Source: Xanthobacteraceae bacterium (GTDB taxonomy: Bacteria > Pseudomonadota > Alphaproteobacteria > Rhizobiales > Xanthobacteraceae). Taken from it: DNA of 64,000 bases. Below, one piece after another: positions 62,010 to 64,000 of this stretch. The stretch covers positions 186,001-250,000 of the forward strand of contig SCUB01000023.1 in the NCBI GenBank assembly GCA_004297465.1. The letters run 5' to 3'. Position 1 is the first letter of the stretch; each line of letters starts with the position of its first letter. Under the pieces are notes generated by a model. That model saw nothing but the letters and a program-made list of their open reading frames with translations, searched no databases and was not told where the DNA came from. The translations under genes and the position numbers were made by a program.

Positions 62010-62570
62010 ATGGTCCCGGAAAGCGGCAAACCGGGTTTTCCGGATCGGGACCATGCGCCCCACGCGCCGGCGCGCATCTGCGTGGCGCGGGTCGGCGCCG
62101 CCCATGGCGTGCGCGGCGAGGTGCGGCTGTGGCCGTTCACCGAAGACCCGATGCGGCTGCGCGACTACGCGCCGCTGGAAACGGCGGACGGCGCAACGGC
62201 CTTCGACATCACGAGCCTGCGCGCGGCCAGGGATCATCTGGTGGCGCGGTTTGCCGGCGTCACGACCCGCGACGCCGCCGAACGGCTCACCGGCCTCGAA
62301 CTCTACGTGCCGCGCGCGCGGCTGCCGGCGCCGGACGAGGGCGAGTTCTACCATACCGACCTGATCGGCCTTGCCGCCGTCTCGGCGGACGGCGAGGCGC
62401 TCGGCCGCGTCGTCGCCGTGCATAATTTCGGCGCCGGCGATATCATCGAACTCGCCCCGCCGTCCGGCGGCGCGACCATGCTGCTGCCGTTCTCCGACGC
62501 CGTGGTTCCGACGGTCGACCTCGCCGGCGGCCGCATCGTCGTCAAGCTGCCGGAATCGGCGCCGGAATAA
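62010..62570 (+). CDS. rimM: Ribosome maturation factor RimM
   Basis: Assembly factor for the 30S head that binds S19. 186 residues: the N-terminal RimM domain begins [21 protein letters not shown], given as [16 protein letters not shown], and a PRC-barrel follows ([34 protein letters not shown]). The start ATG at 62010 has GGAGGA nine bases upstream. Confidence 0.95.
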   Translation: MVPESGKPGFPDRDHAPHAPARICVARVGAAHGVRGEVRLWPFTEDPMRLRDYAPLETADGATAFDITSLRAARDHLVARFAGVTTRDAAERLTGLELYVPRARLPAPDEGEFYHTDLIGLAAVSADGEALGRVVAVHNFGAGDIIELAPPSGGATMLLPFSDAVVPTVDLAGGRIVVKLPESAPE

Positions 62571-62610
62571 CCGAAAAAAGCGGGCGCTCAACAGGGGACA
62601 CTGCTTAACG

Positions 62611-63327
62611 ATGTGGACCGCCACCGTCCTCACCCTGTTTCCGGAGATGTTTCCCGGGCCGCTCGGCCATAGCCTGGCCGGCCGGGCGCTGAGCGCCGGG
62701 CTGTGGCTCCTTGAGCCGCGCAACATCCGCGACTACGCCACCGACACCCACCGTAGCGTCGACGACACGCCGGCCGGCGGCGGCCCCGGCATGGTGCTGC
62801 GCGCCGACATCGTGGCCCGCGCCATCGATGCCGCCGACACCGGCGAGCCGCGCCCGCGCCTCCTGATGAGCCCGCGCGGGGCGCCGCTGAGCCAGGCCAG
62901 GATCCGCGCGCTGGCCGTCGGGCCCGGCCCGCTGATCGTGTGCGGCCGCTTCGAGGGAGTGGACCAGCGGGTGATCGAGGCGCGCGGCCTCGAGGAGGTC
63001 TCGCTTGGCGATTACGTGCTGTCGGGCGGCGAGGTCGCCGCCATGGCGCTGATCGACGCCTGCGTCCGGCTGCTGCCGGGGGTGATGGGCAAGACCGCCT
63101 CCGGCGAGGAGGAGAGTTTTACCGATGGCCTGCTCGAATATCCCCATTACACCCGGCCGCAGGAGTTCGAGGGCCGCCCGATCCCCCCGGTGCTGCTGTC
63201 GGGCGACCACGCCAAAATCGCCGCCTGGCGCCGCGCCGAGGCCGAAACCCTGACCCGGAGCCGCCGTCCCGACCTGTGGGCCGCCAGGAGTCCCGAAAAG
63301 GCGCCAAAAAAGCGCGGGGACGGGTGA
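62611..63327 (+). CDS. trmD: tRNA (guanine37-N1)-methyltransferase TrmD
   Basis: SPOUT-class methyltransferase making m1G37, which prevents +1 frameshifting. 238 residues. The trefoil-knot motifs are [24 protein letters not shown] and [10 protein letters not shown], and [17 protein letters not shown] lies in the linker. The ATG at 62611 starts the conserved [14 protein letters not shown] block. Confidence 0.97.
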   Translation: MWTATVLTLFPEMFPGPLGHSLAGRALSAGLWLLEPRNIRDYATDTHRSVDDTPAGGGPGMVLRADIVARAIDAADTGEPRPRLLMSPRGAPLSQARIRALAVGPGPLIVCGRFEGVDQRVIEARGLEEVSLGDYVLSGGEVAAMALIDACVRLLPGVMGKTASGEEESFTDGLLEYPHYTRPQEFEGRPIPPVLLSGDHAKIAAWRRAEAETLTRSRRPDLWAARSPEKAPKKRGDG

Positions 63328-63479
63328 CAAATGCCCGCCGGTAGCGTATAGCGGCGCCGACCCCGCATGCCGGAAGGCTCAGGCGCCTCTTCAAGGGCGC
63401 GCCGCCGGACGATGCGACGCCGAACAAACCGATGCCGATTAAAGGCGCTTCGTCCAGCGCCGCCGATGGAGATTTCGCG

Positions 63480-63881
63480 ATGAACCTCATTCAGACGCTC
63501 GAACAGGAGCAGATGGCGAAGCTGTCCGCCGGCAAGACCATCCCGGAATTCGCCCCCGGCGACACCGTGATTGTCAACGTCAAGGTGGTGGAAGGCGAGC
63601 GCAGCCGCGTGCAGGCCTATGAGGGCGTTGTCATCGCCCGCGCCGGCGGCGGCCTGCACGAGAACTTCACCGTGCGCAAGATTTCCTACGGCGAGGGCGT
63701 CGAGCGCGTGTTCCCGCTCTATTCGCCGATGATCGATTCGATCAAGGTGGTGCGCCGCGGCAAGGTCCGCCGCGCCAAGCTGTATTATCTGCGCGGCCGC
63801 CGCGGCAAGTCGGCGCGCATCGTCGAGAAGCAGGACCGCCAGAACCAGACCGGCAACGCCGCCGCCGCGGTCAACGAATAA
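63480..63881 (+). CDS. rplS: 50S ribosomal protein L19
   Basis: 133 residues; located at the 30S-50S interface. [11 protein letters not shown] at the start, [26 protein letters not shown] (shown as [14 protein letters not shown]) and [28 protein letters not shown] are the family core. The ATG at 63480 follows GGAGA; the longer open frame is not conserved. The Asn/Ala-rich C-terminal tail ([13 protein letters not shown]) is common in Hyphomicrobiales. Last gene of the ffh operon. Confidence 0.97.
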   Translation: MNLIQTLEQEQMAKLSAGKTIPEFAPGDTVIVNVKVVEGERSRVQAYEGVVIARAGGGLHENFTVRKISYGEGVERVFPLYSPMIDSIKVVRRGKVRRAKLYYLRGRRGKSARIVEKQDRQNQTGNAAAAVNE

Positions 63882-63908
63882 GCCCGTTTTACAAGGCTAT
63901 TTTGCTGC

Positions 63909-63942
63909 AAGCGCCGGGGCTCACGTCCTGGCGCTTTGCTTT
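63909..63942 (+). terminator. Terminator-like hairpin after rplS
   Basis: AAGCGCC-N14-GGCGCTT (63909-63936) followed by TGCTTTCTGG. The stem is seven base pairs and the T tract is interrupted, so it is moderate. It would end the ffh-rplS transcript. Confidence 0.55.
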
Positions 63943-63967
63943 CTGGAGCGTGCGGGATAAGCGGCGC

Positions 63968-64000
63968 CTATTTGCCGTTGGCGAGCGGCCCGTTCATCAT
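63968..64000 (-). CDS. Possible 3' end of a minus-strand gene at the window edge
   Basis: Read on the minus strand the last 33 bases translate as MMNGPLANGK followed by TAG at 63968-63970. This could be the C-terminus of a gene that starts beyond the window. Too short to identify. Confidence 0.25.
   Translation of the reverse strand: MMNGPLANGK

Overview
The window reads as a chromosomal segment of a high-GC alphaproteobacterium of the order Hyphomicrobiales (Rhizobiales). The gene order, as I recall it, is closest to the Bradyrhizobium/Rhodopseudomonas/Xanthobacteraceae group; genus-level placement is inference. Nearly every gene belongs to the conserved vertical core. There is no rRNA, CRISPR array, recognisable insertion sequence or phage gene.

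Layout. 1-6551 (mostly minus): smr-mltA-Tim44-like, then secB (plus), then an overlapping minus-strand operon PPSR-maf-coaE-dnaQ. 6552-6938 is an intergenic region between PPSR and hemE with degenerate DnaA boxes, clustered GANTC sites and an AT-rich end. The Caulobacter origin lies between the corresponding genes, so this is probably the chromosomal origin. 6939-9955: hemE, hemJ and rho with a long structured leader. 9999-18054: a DUF255 protein, then mnmE-mnmG-rsmG-parA-parB with three perfect parS sites. 18055-20404: a 2 kb accessory cassette (AhpD-like protein, internally deleted AcuI-like reductase, TetR repressor) between two direct repeats, where parB and holA would normally be neighbours. 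20396-28739: holA, lptE, leuS, a diguanylate cyclase, a YggS protein, an L,D-transpeptidase and an OmpR-type regulator.

28764-30896: a cyclic-nucleotide-binding protein, an AT-rich island of about 0.85 kb carrying a DUF3800 gene and a foldable RNA-like segment, and xthA. 30927-35779: LolA-like protein, ftsK and a DapC-like aminotransferase. 36058-41013: two consecutive glnK-amtB pairs followed by tesB. 41143-46483: a UbiH-type monooxygenase, small proteins, a CnoX-type thioredoxin, tRNA-Gly(GCC), a DUF2794 protein, a candidate small RNA and a DUF1223 protein. 46768-53250: acnA, the cytochrome c maturation genes ccmABCDG and a secreted helix-hairpin-helix protein. 53639-63881: yciB-ftsY, an RluA-type synthase, mtaB-dapF, two periplasmic proteins, then ffh-rpsP-rimM-trmD-rplS.

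Functionally the window combines replication start and segregation (putative origin, ParABS, HolA, DnaQ, FtsK), tRNA and ribosome maturation (MnmE/G, RsmG, MtaB, TrmD, RimM), protein export (SecB, Ffh/FtsY), envelope biogenesis (MltA, LptE, LolA-like, L,D-transpeptidase), ammonium sensing and transport (two GlnK/AmtB pairs) and cytochrome c assembly. The parts not explained by core metabolism are the repeat-flanked cassette at 18.1-20.4 kb, the DUF3800 island at 29.2-30.1 kb, the candidate small RNA at 45.4-45.6 kb and short tandem duplications at 31.8 and 44.75 kb. I see no multi-gene system that I could honestly call new; the DUF3800 island and the candidate RNAs are the best leads.
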